From Lactobacillus sp. 0.1XD8-4 (GTDB lineage Bacteria; Bacillota; Bacilli; Lactobacillales; Lactobacillaceae), in the NCBI RefSeq assembly GCF_009663775.1, contig NZ_RDBR01000016.1, forward strand, positions 1 to 41,537: a DNA stretch of 41,537 bases, written 5' to 3'. This document shows positions 15,955 to 24,933 of the stretch, piece by piece. The notes under the pieces were generated by a model, which was not told where the DNA came from, searched no databases, and saw only the letters and a program-made list of their open reading frames with translations. The position numbers and the translations under genes are program-made. The stretch's first letter is position 1; the number at the start of each line of letters is the position of its first letter.

Positions 15955-18807
15955 ATGACTAGTTCAATCCTACAGGACGCAATTTTAAATGCCCTGATTA
16001 GTGATCAATATCAAGGGCACGCAGAAATAGGACCAGAACTTTTGACTAATGACCATGGTGCAACAGTCTGGCAGGCATTGCGACGAGAATTATTAACCTG
16101 TCGTAATTTTACCTGGGCGGTGGCTTTTATTACTCAGGACATGCTGGTTCCTTTTAAAGCAGTCATGGCTGATTTAGCACAAAGGGGAATTAAGGGCACA
16201 ATTATTACAGGTAGCTATTTAAACTTCAATCGGCCAGCAGTGTTTGTGGAATTACAAAAAATTCCGAACTTAACAGTTAAAATTGCTAATGATGATGGCT
16301 TCCACGTTAAAGGGTACCTATTTGACCATGGTCAGTACCAGACAATGATTATCGGGAGTGCCAATTTCACACGTTCTGCGCTGCTAGTTAATAAAGAGTG
16401 GAATCTCAAACTAAGTTCACGCCGCACCGGAAGCCTTTTTCAACAGTTAACAACAGAACTAACGGCAATTACAGACCGTAGTATCGTGATGGATAATGCG
16501 TGGATTGCCGATTATCGTCGTAAATGGCAGTTGCCACAAATCCATCCGCAAATGAAAACGCAGGCAAAAATAATTGTTCCTAACAAAATGCAAACTGCGG
16601 CACTTAAGCAGCTGAATTCGCTGGTTAACAGTGGTGCTAAAAAAGGGCTTGTTGTTTCAGCAACGGGAACCGGCAAAACTTATCTAGGTGCTTTTGCCGT
16701 CAAAAACTATCGACCGCGGCGTTTTTTGTATGTTGTTCATCGGGAACAAATTGCGCGAAAGTCGCTGGCTAGTTTTCAGCGTGTAATTGGTGGTTCAGCT
16801 AGTGATTACGGTTTGTTAACCGGTAACCAACGTGACTGGCAGGTAAAATATTTATTTGCAACAGTTCAAACATTAAGCCAGCCATCTGTGTTAGCTAAAT
16901 TGCGGCGAGATGAATTTGACTATATCTTGATTGATGAAGCTCACCGAGCAGCGGCTCCCAGCTACCAACGAGTGTTTAAGCACTTTAACCCCCAATTTTG
17001 GTTGGGGATGACGGCGACTCCGGAACGAATGGATAGTCAAGATGTCTATCAGCTTTTTGATTACCACCTTGCATATGAAATCCGTTTAAAGGAAGCGTTA
17101 ACTGCTAAAATGCTTGCTCCTTTTCATTACGTAGGAGTAGCTGATTATGAGGCAGGGGGCGAATTAATTAGCGAAACGACCAAACTAAATCAACTTGCTG
17201 CTCCTGAACGAGTCCAATATGTTCTTAATCAAGTAGATTACTATGGTTATTGCGGAAAACAGCCACGGGGCTTAGTATTCTGCAGTCGGCAGGAGGAAGC
17301 TAAAGAATTAGCTAAACAGTTTTCCATGGCAGGTCATCCGTCAAGAGCGCTTACTAACCAAAATAGTCCACAAGAGCGCAGAAAAGCAGTCGCCCAACTG
17401 GAAAATGGAACACTTGAATATTTAATTACGGTTGACCTCTTTAATGAAGGAGTAGATATTCCCTCGCTAAATCAAATTATTATGATGCGTAATACTCAAT
17501 CGCCAATTGTTTTTACACAACAGTTGGGCCGCGGCTTGCGAAAGTATCCAGGAAAAGATTATGTTACAGTGATTGATTTTATCGGTAACTATAAACACAA
17601 TTACCTGATTCCGCTTGCGTTGAATCAAGACAATAGTCGGAGCAAGGATCGTGCTCGTCAGGAAATAAAACTCCCTACAAATCTTGATGTATCAACAATT
17701 AATTTTAGGAAAGTTGCGGAAGAACATATTCTTGCTTCACTTGAACAAGTTAAACTAGACTCAATGCGCGAACTCCGTCAAGCATATCAAGAGTTAGTTC
17801 ACCAACTTGGCCGGCCGCCGCTTCTGCTCGACTTTTATCGTTATGGGTCAGTTGCGCCGCAAGTCTTTGCCCATAATTCGCAAATTGATCATTACGGTAC
17901 ATTTCTTGAAAAAGTAGGTAATAAACTAGAACTCACACAATACGAAAATAAAGTATTGATGTTTTTGACCAAAGAATTACTTAATGGTAAACGACCGCAT
18001 GAGTTAGTATTATTACAATTATTAATTAACAACGGATCGTGTTCACTTAAGGAATTTAAGCGTGAATTAAAGCGACGAAATATTCGTATATCGCCAAATG
18101 TTTTGCGGTCAGTAGATGATATTTTAAGTTTAGAGTTTTTTGCCGTAAAATCTGGTAAAAAATTAAAAAAAGATCAGTACGGTGGACAAGCGGTGGTAAC
18201 CCATTCCGATTTATTTACTTATCAGTTTAACCCAACGATCATGGAGGGGCTAAACGACCATCATGACTTTAGCCAGTTATTTAACGATACGGTTACAACT
18301 GGGTTGGAACTAGCCAAGCATTATGACTTACAAAATAGTTTTACCCTCTATCAGCAATATGACCGTAAAGATGTTTGCCGCTTATTAGATTGGCCGTTAG
18401 ATGTGAGTGCTCCAATGTACGGATATCGGGTAGCAGAAGACGTTTGTCCGATTTTTATAACTTATCACAAAGAATCAGCTAAAAAGCGGAATGCAGTATA
18501 TAATAATCAATTTCAAGATGGACAATCATTTCGTTGGTATACCCGTACTCCCCGTCATCTTGATTCTGCAGAAGTTCAGCGCTTGCTAGCAGGTGTTAAG
18601 GATGGTCAACCACAAGTCAAGTTGCATTTGTTTGTTAAAAAGAGTGATGCGGTCGGAAAAGAGTTCTACTATTTAGGAACAGCTCGTATTCAAGCAGCAT
18701 CGGTTGCTGAAGAGCTAGTGGGGCCAAAGAAAAAAACAGCGGTTGGAATGAATCTTATTTTAGATCATCCATTACCGCCAGCAATCCTTGATCTGCTAGC
18801 GGTGTAG
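15955..18807 (+). CDS. PLD-like nuclease/SF2 helicase fusion with DUF3427 domain
   Basis: 950 residues from ATG 15955 (AAGGAGGAG 5 bases upstream); the open frame runs further back but overlaps the PAP2 gene. Domain order: PLD-type domain (about 30-170) with one HxK motif (FHVKGYLFD) and GSANFTRSAL; SF2 helicase (about 200-560) with Walker A SATGTGKTYL, motif II LIDEAHRAA, motif III GMTATPERM and motif VI QQLGRGLRKY; and a C-terminal DUF3427-type region (about 600-950). Proteins of this build occur in many Firmicutes with no settled role; DNA repair or defence is conceivable. Confidence 0.9.
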   Translation: MTSSILQDAILNALISDQYQGHAEIGPELLTNDHGATVWQALRRELLTCRNFTWAVAFITQDMLVPFKAVMADLAQRGIKGTIITGSYLNFNRPAVFVELQKIPNLTVKIANDDGFHVKGYLFDHGQYQTMIIGSANFTRSALLVNKEWNLKLSSRRTGSLFQQLTTELTAITDRSIVMDNAWIADYRRKWQLPQIHPQMKTQAKIIVPNKMQTAALKQLNSLVNSGAKKGLVVSATGTGKTYLGAFAVKNYRPRRFLYVVHREQIARKSLASFQRVIGGSASDYGLLTGNQRDWQVKYLFATVQTLSQPSVLAKLRRDEFDYILIDEAHRAAAPSYQRVFKHFNPQFWLGMTATPERMDSQDVYQLFDYHLAYEIRLKEALTAKMLAPFHYVGVADYEAGGELISETTKLNQLAAPERVQYVLNQVDYYGYCGKQPRGLVFCSRQEEAKELAKQFSMAGHPSRALTNQNSPQERRKAVAQLENGTLEYLITVDLFNEGVDIPSLNQIIMMRNTQSPIVFTQQLGRGLRKYPGKDYVTVIDFIGNYKHNYLIPLALNQDNSRSKDRARQEIKLPTNLDVSTINFRKVAEEHILASLEQVKLDSMRELRQAYQELVHQLGRPPLLLDFYRYGSVAPQVFAHNSQIDHYGTFLEKVGNKLELTQYENKVLMFLTKELLNGKRPHELVLLQLLINNGSCSLKEFKRELKRRNIRISPNVLRSVDDILSLEFFAVKSGKKLKKDQYGGQAVVTHSDLFTYQFNPTIMEGLNDHHDFSQLFNDTVTTGLELAKHYDLQNSFTLYQQYDRKDVCRLLDWPLDVSAPMYGYRVAEDVCPIFITYHKESAKKRNAVYNNQFQDGQSFRWYTRTPRHLDSAEVQRLLAGVKDGQPQVKLHLFVKKSDAVGKEFYYLGTARIQAASVAEELVGPKKKTAVGMNLILDHPLPPAILDLLAV

Positions 18808-18876
18808 GAGGCCTTATTGCTTTTATTTTGTCATTAATCTTCTATAATTATGGTAGTAGAAAGAAGATGATCAATA

Positions 18877-19158
18877 ATGGCAAAAGATAAAGTAAAGACC
18901 ACTGATAAGCGTTCTATTCGGGATGTAAAATTAGATGAGTTAGCAGGGTTATTAAATGAATATGATGTTAATACGATGGGCGCCCTCGTAAAGTCCCTAA
19001 AAAAGGGAACAAAGAAAAAGGACAAACATAGTAAGACGGATGAACTGCGGGAAACAATTGATCGTCAACAAGAACATATTGCCGAACAAAAGGATACGAT
19101 TGATCAGCTTAATAATCACATTTCAAAACTGATTGACCGCCTTGATAATAAACTGTAA
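18877..19158 (+). CDS. Small basic coiled-coil protein of unknown function
   Basis: 93 residues, soluble and very charged. Residues 40-53 are Lys-rich (KSLKKGTKKKDKHSK), and residues 55-92 form a likely coiled coil with regular leucine/isoleucine spacing (TIDRQQEHIAEQKDTIDQL). No family is recognised. It has its own upstream TATAAT-like sequence at about 18842 and a bidirectional terminator after it. The ribosome site is poor (AGAAGATGA). Confidence 0.7.
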   Translation: MAKDKVKTTDKRSIRDVKLDELAGLLNEYDVNTMGALVKSLKKGTKKKDKHSKTDELRETIDRQQEHIAEQKDTIDQLNNHISKLIDRLDNKL

Positions 19159-19160
19159 TA

Positions 19161-19193
19161 AAAAGCTATGACGGAACACGTCATAGCTTTTTG
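19161..19193. terminator. Bidirectional terminator between coiled-coil gene and rclA
   Basis: AAAAGCTATGACG/CGTCATAGCTTTTT with a five-base loop. A and T runs on either side serve both converging genes. Confidence 0.9.
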
Positions 19194-20543
19194 TTATCTA
19201 TTAACTGGCTTCTTAAATAGGTCATTAAATGCTTCACTAATTGTTGGATGGGTATAAATTTGATCGCGAAGCATTTGATATGGAATCTTTGCTCGCATTG
19301 CGAGAGCAACCATATTGATGATTTCTTGCGCTTCTTGGACATATAAGGTTGCACCTAAAATTAAATTTGTTGATGGATCAACAAGCACTTTCAGTAGTCC
19401 GCGCGTATCCTTAAGCACCTTTGCTTTGGGAATGGCTGCTGCTGGCATTTTAAAGAGTAGGTAGTCTTGGCCCTGTTTTTGCGCTTCTTTTTCAGTTAAA
19501 CCAACTTGGGTTAAAGATGGTTCAATAAAAACACTAGTTGGAACGATTAGTCGGTCACTAATATGCCGATTGTTGTTTCCGAAAAGCTCATCCTTAATGA
19601 TACGAAAATCGTCTAAGGAAATATAAGTAAACTGGGGACCGCCTTTAACATCCCCAATTGCCCAGACATTAGGAACACTGGTATGAAGATAGTCATCAAC
19701 GATAATTGCACCGTGGTCATCAACCTTAATGTCAGTATTTTGCAGCTCAAGGCTAGCCGTTTCTGGTTGTCGACCAGTTGCGGCTAAAATCTTATCAGCA
19801 AAAATAGTTGTTTCATGTTGACCATCTTTAGTAAAAGTAATTACGGCTTGTTCGTCTTGAGTACTAATGTCCTTAATGTTAACGCCGACTTCAAAATTAA
19901 TTCCATTGTTACGGAAGTTTTGGATAACCATTTCAGCAACATCATCATCTTCACGGGGAAGTAATTTTTTATGATGATCAAGAATGGTTACGTGTGAGCC
20001 AAATGTCGCAAACATATTAGCGAACTCAAGTCCAATGTAGCCGCCACCAATAATAACGAGATCATGAGGTAACTTAAGCTGATCCATGGCTGTTGTTGAA
20101 TTCATTAAAAAGGGACTTTCCCTTAATCCTGGAATATCAGGAATAATTGCTTTGGCGCCAGTATTAATAAAAATCCGTTCGCCTTTATAAGTAAATGTTT
20201 GTCCATCTGGGGTCTGTACATCAATTGTATGGTTGCCAGTAAAATGAGCAATTCCATCGAGTACCGTAATATTATCTTCACTTGCAAGCATTTGATAATT
20301 CTTTTTACGCAATTGAGAAGTCATTACGTTTTTTCCATCGACAGCGTCTTCAAATGAAGTTCCGCGAGTAGCTTCAATGATGAGACGTTTAGAAGGAAGA
20401 CACGCAATATTAATACAGGTTCCTCCGTACATTTGTTTTGATTTTTCGATAACTAATACTTGTTCACCCTGTTGAGCAAGGAACTTCGCCAGTGTTTTAC
20501 CACCTTTTCCAAAACCGATGATAATATTTTTAATTGTTTCCAT
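19194..20543 (-). CDS. rclA: RclA-like flavoprotein disulfide reductase family enzyme
   Basis: 449 residues of the pyridine nucleotide-disulfide oxidoreductase family. The start (NIIIGFGKGGKTLAKFLA, FAD-binding) and redox motif GGTCINIACLPSK (CxxxxC) match the RclA branch closely. NAD(P)H-binding DLVIIGGGYIGLEFA, second FAD motif NVWAIGDVKGGPQ, and C-terminal dimer motif THPTISEAFNDL follow. RclA of E. coli reduces Cu(II) and protects against hypochlorous acid, and lactobacillus homologs are thought to act alike. Start: GGAGG 7 bases before ATG. The promoter overlaps a symmetric operator-like sequence. Confidence 0.88.
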   Translation of the reverse strand: METIKNIIIGFGKGGKTLAKFLAQQGEQVLVIEKSKQMYGGTCINIACLPSKRLIIEATRGTSFEDAVDGKNVMTSQLRKKNYQMLASEDNITVLDGIAHFTGNHTIDVQTPDGQTFTYKGERIFINTGAKAIIPDIPGLRESPFLMNSTTAMDQLKLPHDLVIIGGGYIGLEFANMFATFGSHVTILDHHKKLLPREDDDVAEMVIQNFRNNGINFEVGVNIKDISTQDEQAVITFTKDGQHETTIFADKILAATGRQPETASLELQNTDIKVDDHGAIIVDDYLHTSVPNVWAIGDVKGGPQFTYISLDDFRIIKDELFGNNNRHISDRLIVPTSVFIEPSLTQVGLTEKEAQKQGQDYLLFKMPAAAIPKAKVLKDTRGLLKVLVDPSTNLILGATLYVQEAQEIINMVALAMRAKIPYQMLRDQIYTHPTISEAFNDLFKKPVNR

Positions 20544-20579
20544 TGAGAATCCTCCAGCACAAATTTTTTGTGTACCTAA

Positions 20580-20631
20580 ATTATACTGATTTTGGATTAA
20601 TTGTCACTAAAAGCGCTTAAATAAGACAATT
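20580..20631 (-). promoter_or_regulatory. rclA promoter with concentric inverted repeats
   Basis: On the minus strand GTGACA (20607-20602), 16 bases, TATAAT (20585-20580). The -35 region lies inside AATTGTC-N19-GACAATT (20631-20599), and a second palindrome AAGCGCTT (20618-20611) sits at its exact centre. This is a likely operator for a dimeric repressor or activator. The inner part also resembles a weak cre box. Confidence 0.6.
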
Positions 20632-20814
20632 ATATAGTTTGAAATTCATTGCACAAAGTAGTAAGATGATGGATGTGAATATATTAGTCTTAACTGCAGT
20701 CAGACCCTATATCTCAATAATAAACGTAAATTGACAGCATTGCGCAGACTTGATCAAGCGCCTTGCTATTTTAATAAAACGTTTTACATGGTTTTGATTG
20801 AGGAGAGATTATTA

Positions 20815-21135
20815 ATGAAAACAGCACATTTGGTTGAGCATTCAAATAGACCTAAGAATAAAAAGCCAGTTATTGAAGAAACAAGGTTTATTAATATCTT
20901 AAGTAAAGTTGCTACAGTAGTTGCCATTTTGATGTACGTATCTTATATTTCCCAAATTAAAAATAACTTACAAGGAAACTATGGGGCTCCCTTGCAACCA
21001 TTAGTAGCAGCCCTCAATTGTACATTATGGTGTATATATGCTTACTTTAAGCAGCAACGGGACTGGCCTGTATTTTGGGCTAACTTCCCTGGGATTATCT
21101 TTGGCTTAATCACATTTATTACTTGTCTACATTAA
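20815..21135 (+). CDS. SemiSWEET-type sugar transporter
   Basis: 106 residues from ATG 20815, with GGAGAG 8 bases upstream. It has three hydrophobic helices (about 37-55, 65-82 and 88-105), the half-size build of bacterial SWEET proteins that function as dimers. The middle and last helices carry PLQPLVAALNCTLWCIYAYF and FWANFPGIIFGLI, where an N-x-P-G stretch stands at the usual PN/PQ site. The first 30 residues are a polar extension. Substrate unknown. The palindrome TAAAACGTTTTA (20775-20786) upstream could be an operator. Confidence 0.8.
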   Translation: MKTAHLVEHSNRPKNKKPVIEETRFINILSKVATVVAILMYVSYISQIKNNLQGNYGAPLQPLVAALNCTLWCIYAYFKQQRDWPVFWANFPGIIFGLITFITCLH

Positions 21136-21137
21136 GA

Positions 21138-21168
21138 AACGGATCCTGATCTGGGTGATCCGTTTTTT
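21138..21168 (+). terminator. Terminator after the SemiSWEET gene
   Basis: AACGGATC/GATCCGTT followed by a run of T. Confidence 0.85.
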
Positions 21169-21281
21169 ATTATGGCTTAAATAACTTTATTCTTATAGAA
21201 CTGTAAAAACCCTCTTTGTTTAAATTTGTTATTGTGATACAATTTTAGCGAACATATGTTTTGAAAAAGGGAGGGGATAGC

Positions 21282-21989
21282 ATGGCACAGGATACGGTAC
21301 CCGTCATTCGTTTTGGCTCATTTTTGCCTGTGACTACAATGTTATTACAGGCAATGCCAACGATTAAAGACAAGAATGATGTAGGATCGAAGGCGGCTAA
21401 AGTTGATAATTTTGACCAATTGCGACAAGTATTAAACAGTGATGCACGGCTATTAATTTTGGACCTTGAATTTTATCAAGATCAGCAAAAAAAGCAGAAT
21501 TGTGTGGCGCAAATTGCGGGAAGAATGTACGAAAGCCACAGTAGTTTTGATTACCATTTATATGGTCGTAATATGTCAGCTGACCGTCAATTAGCTTTTT
21601 TACGGCAATATGATGTGCGTTTTTCAGAAACAAGTACCTATACGATCGAAGAAATATTTCAACGTGTTTTTCAGTTTATTGCAGCTGAACGCCCAGATTA
21701 TATTGTTAGCTGGGATAATAGTACCGATTTTGAACTACTAAATAGGGAAGCAAATCGTTTGAAAATCCCTAAAGAAAAACGGCCATGGCGGACTATTCGA
21801 CCACTAGACTTAGAAAAATTAATAGCTAAAGAAGTTTGGAAAAATAAGAGTGCGATTAGCCTAGAAAAAATGTGCCGATTATTACATTTACCGCCAGTTA
21901 AATTTCATCAAGCTCAAAATGATGTCATTGCAATTGAGCAAATTATGAAGTTTTATGCTCGTGATCTCAGTCGAGAACTAAATTATTAG
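21282..21989 (+). CDS. DEDDh-type 3'-5' exonuclease (DnaQ-like)
   Basis: 235 residues from ATG 21282, 5 bases after GGGAGGGG. Exonuclease motifs are all present: ExoI LLILDLEFY (Asp, Glu), ExoII YIVSWDNSTDFELL, ExoIII HQAQNDVIAIE (His and Asp of DEDDh). The first 65 residues are an extra N-terminal segment. It is a stand-alone exonuclease rather than a polymerase subunit by its length; the substrate (RNA or DNA) is not predictable. Monocistronic. Confidence 0.85.
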   Translation: MAQDTVPVIRFGSFLPVTTMLLQAMPTIKDKNDVGSKAAKVDNFDQLRQVLNSDARLLILDLEFYQDQQKKQNCVAQIAGRMYESHSSFDYHLYGRNMSADRQLAFLRQYDVRFSETSTYTIEEIFQRVFQFIAAERPDYIVSWDNSTDFELLNREANRLKIPKEKRPWRTIRPLDLEKLIAKEVWKNKSAISLEKMCRLLHLPPVKFHQAQNDVIAIEQIMKFYARDLSRELNY

Positions 21990-22069
21990 ATGAAATCATT
22001 ACTAAAATTTAAAATTTAGTTCATGAATTATCCCGATTAGCTTTTTATAATATTAACAATCGAAAGAAG

Positions 22070-22804
22070 GTGAACGAGATAAATTTCATTTTTCGACTGC
22101 TCAAGCGAGTTATTGTCTTAGGACTTCTAGTAGGTGGAGGATGGCTTTATTTCAATAATGCCCAAGCACAGGCAACAGCTAATCAAACAGTGTGGAACGT
22201 TCGTGATCGTCTCGCAAAAATAATGGGGAGAGAAGATACTGGTTCCAGTGATAATGCAAACCTCCATTTAAATGATACAAATAATAATCCTTCTAAAAAC
22301 GACCAACAACCAACAACAGAACAGCAAACGAGCACCCAAACTTCAATCCCGTCAACGGGACGATGGGCAACAAACCAGGCTACAATTTATGTAAATACAA
22401 ATAATCCGCAACTTGATGCTGCAGCTAATTCGGCCATTCAAGCCTGGAATCAAACTGGTGCGTTTACTTTCAAACGAGTAGATAATCAAAGTAAAGCAGA
22501 CATTGTCGTTACAACAATGAACCGGTCAGATTCAAATGCAGCTGGATTAACCAAGACATCGTCGAATTCATTAACGCGTAAGTTTATGCACGCAACTGTA
22601 TACCTGAATACATACTATTTATCTGATCCAAGCTATGGATACAGTCAAGAAAGAATTGTTAATACTGCAGAACACGAATTGGGCCACGCTATCGGCTTAG
22701 ATCATACAAATTCGGTTTCGGTAATGCAACCGGCAGGATCTTTCTACACGATCCAACCGACAGATGTACAGGCAGTACAGACGCTCTATTCAGAAAATAA
22801 ATAG
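22070..22804 (+). CDS. Secreted or membrane-anchored matrixin-type zinc protease
   Basis: 244 residues. A hydrophobic N-terminal segment (VIVLGLLVGGGWLYF) acts as signal or anchor, then a Thr/Gln/Asn-rich linker (about 60-100). A catalytic domain follows with HELGHAIGLDH (three zinc His and catalytic Glu) and the Met-turn region SVMQPAG. This places it in the metzincin M10-like group. The start is odd: AGAAGGTGA overlaps GTG 22070 and sits 5 bases before ATA 22079, so initiation might be at ATA. No propeptide is recognised. Repeat copy 3 lies after the stop. Confidence 0.85.
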   Translation: MNEINFIFRLLKRVIVLGLLVGGGWLYFNNAQAQATANQTVWNVRDRLAKIMGREDTGSSDNANLHLNDTNNNPSKNDQQPTTEQQTSTQTSIPSTGRWATNQATIYVNTNNPQLDAAANSAIQAWNQTGAFTFKRVDNQSKADIVVTTMNRSDSNAAGLTKTSSNSLTRKFMHATVYLNTYYLSDPSYGYSQERIVNTAEHELGHAIGLDHTNSVSVMQPAGSFYTIQPTDVQAVQTLYSENK

Positions 22805-22995
22805 TGAAAAGGAGTCCAAAATAACCTTCTCGATAAGGCAGTTGGCTAAACTCAGCCGATAATTAGCACGTTGTAGGTTGTTTATCGCTTGTACTCACAC
22901 TCGAGATTTACGGTTATTTGCCACGTTATCTTACTATTGTTCGTTAAAATAGTTAGGCTGGGAGAAAACAAATGTTTTCTCCCAGCCTCTTTGCA
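22804..22995 (+). repeat. Dispersed structured intergenic repeat, copy 3 (long form)
   Basis: AATAACCTTCTCGATAAGGC, GTTGGCTAAACTCAGCCGAT, a central part with GCCACGTTATCTTACTATTG shared with copy 1, TTGTTCGTTAAAATAG, and a perfect hairpin AGGCTGGGAGAAAA/TTTTCTCCCAGCCT. It fills the space between the protease (+) and the P-type ATPase (-), and the hairpin could terminate both. Confidence 0.8.
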
Positions 22996-23016
22996 GTTTT
23001 AAAAAGTCAATTACTA

Positions 23017-24825
23017 TTAATCTGACAACTTACGTGCTTTTAAGGCCCACAAGATTGACACAGTATCAATTACTTCTTGGAGCATGGCACCAACAAAGGC
23101 AGGAATAATTCCTGTACTAGCAATTAACATTAAGATTGTACAAATCGCAATTCCGATTAAAACTGCTTGTTTAGCAATTTTTAATGTTTCTTCTGAAATG
23201 GCAACCGCTTTTGCGACCCGCGAAAGATCATCTTTAAGGATGACTACTGATGCTGATTCGCTCGCGGCGGTTGAACCGTGGGCGCCCATTGCAATTCCTA
23301 CATCGGCAGTGACGAGTGATGGAGCGTCATTAACGCCGTCACCAACCATAAAGACCGGATGCTCATTTGATGGGATTTCTTTCAATGCTTTAATTTTATC
23401 TTGCGGAAGAAGGTCTGCTTTAACTTGAGTTATCCCTACTTGCTGAGCAACTTTATCGGCAATCACAGCTTGGTCGCCGGTAAGCATTAAGAGGTTGGTA
23501 ACGCCTAATTTTTTTAACCGTTCCATCGTTTGCTTAGCTTCAGGACGGATATGGTCAGTGAAAGTAATCGCTCCTAAATATTTTTTATCAACGCTAACAT
23601 AAATAGCAGTTGAAGTTTGCATTGCTTTCACGTTTTGTGGGGCAACATATTTAAGCTTGCCAACGCGGACATCATGATCATCAACGGTTGCTTGGATTCC
23701 CTTTCCCGTTACTTCTTCTAAATTTGTAACTGCTGATAGAGGAGTGCCCTTTGCACTAGCGTAAGAAAGTAGTGAACGTGCTAAGATGTGCGATGATTGT
23801 TGCTCTGCGCTAGCTGCGTAATGAAGGAGGGCATTGCTATCAATGTTATTTGCGGGAATGACCTTATCAACAGTTAATTGCCCGCTGGTGATTGTTCCGG
23901 TTTTATCGAACGCTCCTGTTTTGGCTGCAGCTAATTTTTCGAGGACGCTTCCTGTTTTAACAACGATTCCGTTCCGTGAAGCACGACTCATTCCAGAAAC
24001 CATTGCTACTGGGGCTGCTAAAATTAACGGACATGGTGAAGCAACAACTAGGACTTCGGCAAAACGTTCAGGGTGACCGGAAATTAGCCAAGCAAGTGAA
24101 GAGATAACAATCGCAACAATTGTGAAAGGAACAGCGTAACGATCGGCTAACCGCACAAAATGAGCAGGCGTTGATTCTGCCTCTTTGACTAATTTAACAA
24201 GTTGCTGATATTGACTATCTTTAGCTAACTTTGTAACTTGAAGGGTCACAGCATGGTCTCCGTTTACTGATCCAGACATAACATCATCGCCGAGATTTTT
24301 GGAAATTGGGCGTGATTCACCTGTTAAAGATGATTCGTCAAATAAACCGCCACCAGCTTTAATATATCCATCGACTGGCACTAGTTCGCCTGGTTTAACA
24401 ATAATCTGATCGCCAATTTTAACATCGTTAACGGGAATATCCTTTGTGCCATTTTTGGTGATTAGATGGGCTGTTTGAGGTGAATTATCGAGAAGCGCCT
24501 TAAGCTCAGTGCTAGCTTTTTTAGCTGCATAATCTTCAAGCGCATCTCCCCCGGTTAGCATCACTAAGATAACCATTGCGGCCCAGTACTCACTAACAGC
24601 TAGTGTTGCTACAACTGCCATAATGGCTAATAGGTCAACACCATATTTTCCGCTGCGAAGAGTTTTTATCATGCCCACAAACATTGAAAAAGCAACGATT
24701 GCCCCGACAACCGTTACTAAAATTTGCGCAAATAGTTGCAGGTGAAAGCCAAATTGTAGAACAACAGCAATAGCAGCGATAACTAGAATAATAATTAGTT
24801 TTTGCTTATTAGATATTTTCTTCAT
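23017..24825 (-). CDS. P1B-type heavy-metal ATPase with SPC motif
   Basis: 602 residues. Order: two N-terminal spans, two further spans (VDLLAIMAVVATL...), actuator with DESSLTGESRPIS, transport helix with ASPCPLILAAPVAM, phosphorylation DKTGTITSG, HP-type motif SSHILARSLL, hinge MVGDGVNDAPSL, and two last helices. The membrane motif is SPC, not CPC, and there is no N-terminal metal-binding domain. This is the P1B-4 pattern linked to Co2+, Fe2+ or Zn2+ export. AGGAGG lies 6 bases before the ATG. It is divergent from the DeoB paralog. Confidence 0.9.
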   Translation of the reverse strand: MKKISNKQKLIIILVIAAIAVVLQFGFHLQLFAQILVTVVGAIVAFSMFVGMIKTLRSGKYGVDLLAIMAVVATLAVSEYWAAMVILVMLTGGDALEDYAAKKASTELKALLDNSPQTAHLITKNGTKDIPVNDVKIGDQIIVKPGELVPVDGYIKAGGGLFDESSLTGESRPISKNLGDDVMSGSVNGDHAVTLQVTKLAKDSQYQQLVKLVKEAESTPAHFVRLADRYAVPFTIVAIVISSLAWLISGHPERFAEVLVVASPCPLILAAPVAMVSGMSRASRNGIVVKTGSVLEKLAAAKTGAFDKTGTITSGQLTVDKVIPANNIDSNALLHYAASAEQQSSHILARSLLSYASAKGTPLSAVTNLEEVTGKGIQATVDDHDVRVGKLKYVAPQNVKAMQTSTAIYVSVDKKYLGAITFTDHIRPEAKQTMERLKKLGVTNLLMLTGDQAVIADKVAQQVGITQVKADLLPQDKIKALKEIPSNEHPVFMVGDGVNDAPSLVTADVGIAMGAHGSTAASESASVVILKDDLSRVAKAVAISEETLKIAKQAVLIGIAICTILMLIASTGIIPAFVGAMLQEVIDTVSILWALKARKLSD

Positions 24826-24933
24826 AATTTACCTCCTTACTTAAAACGCTTAGCCTTCTTTCTTAATTATAAAGTTTTTAATTAAAAATATTGTGAAAAA
24901 GCGTAAAATATTAAGAAAACAGGAGATTTTACG

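Noticed and set aside
20666-20734. 22-codon ORF (MMDVNILVLTAVRPYISIIN...) upstream of the SemiSWEET gene
   Set aside because: No ribosome site, no run of one regulatory amino acid, and no terminator after it; probably chance.
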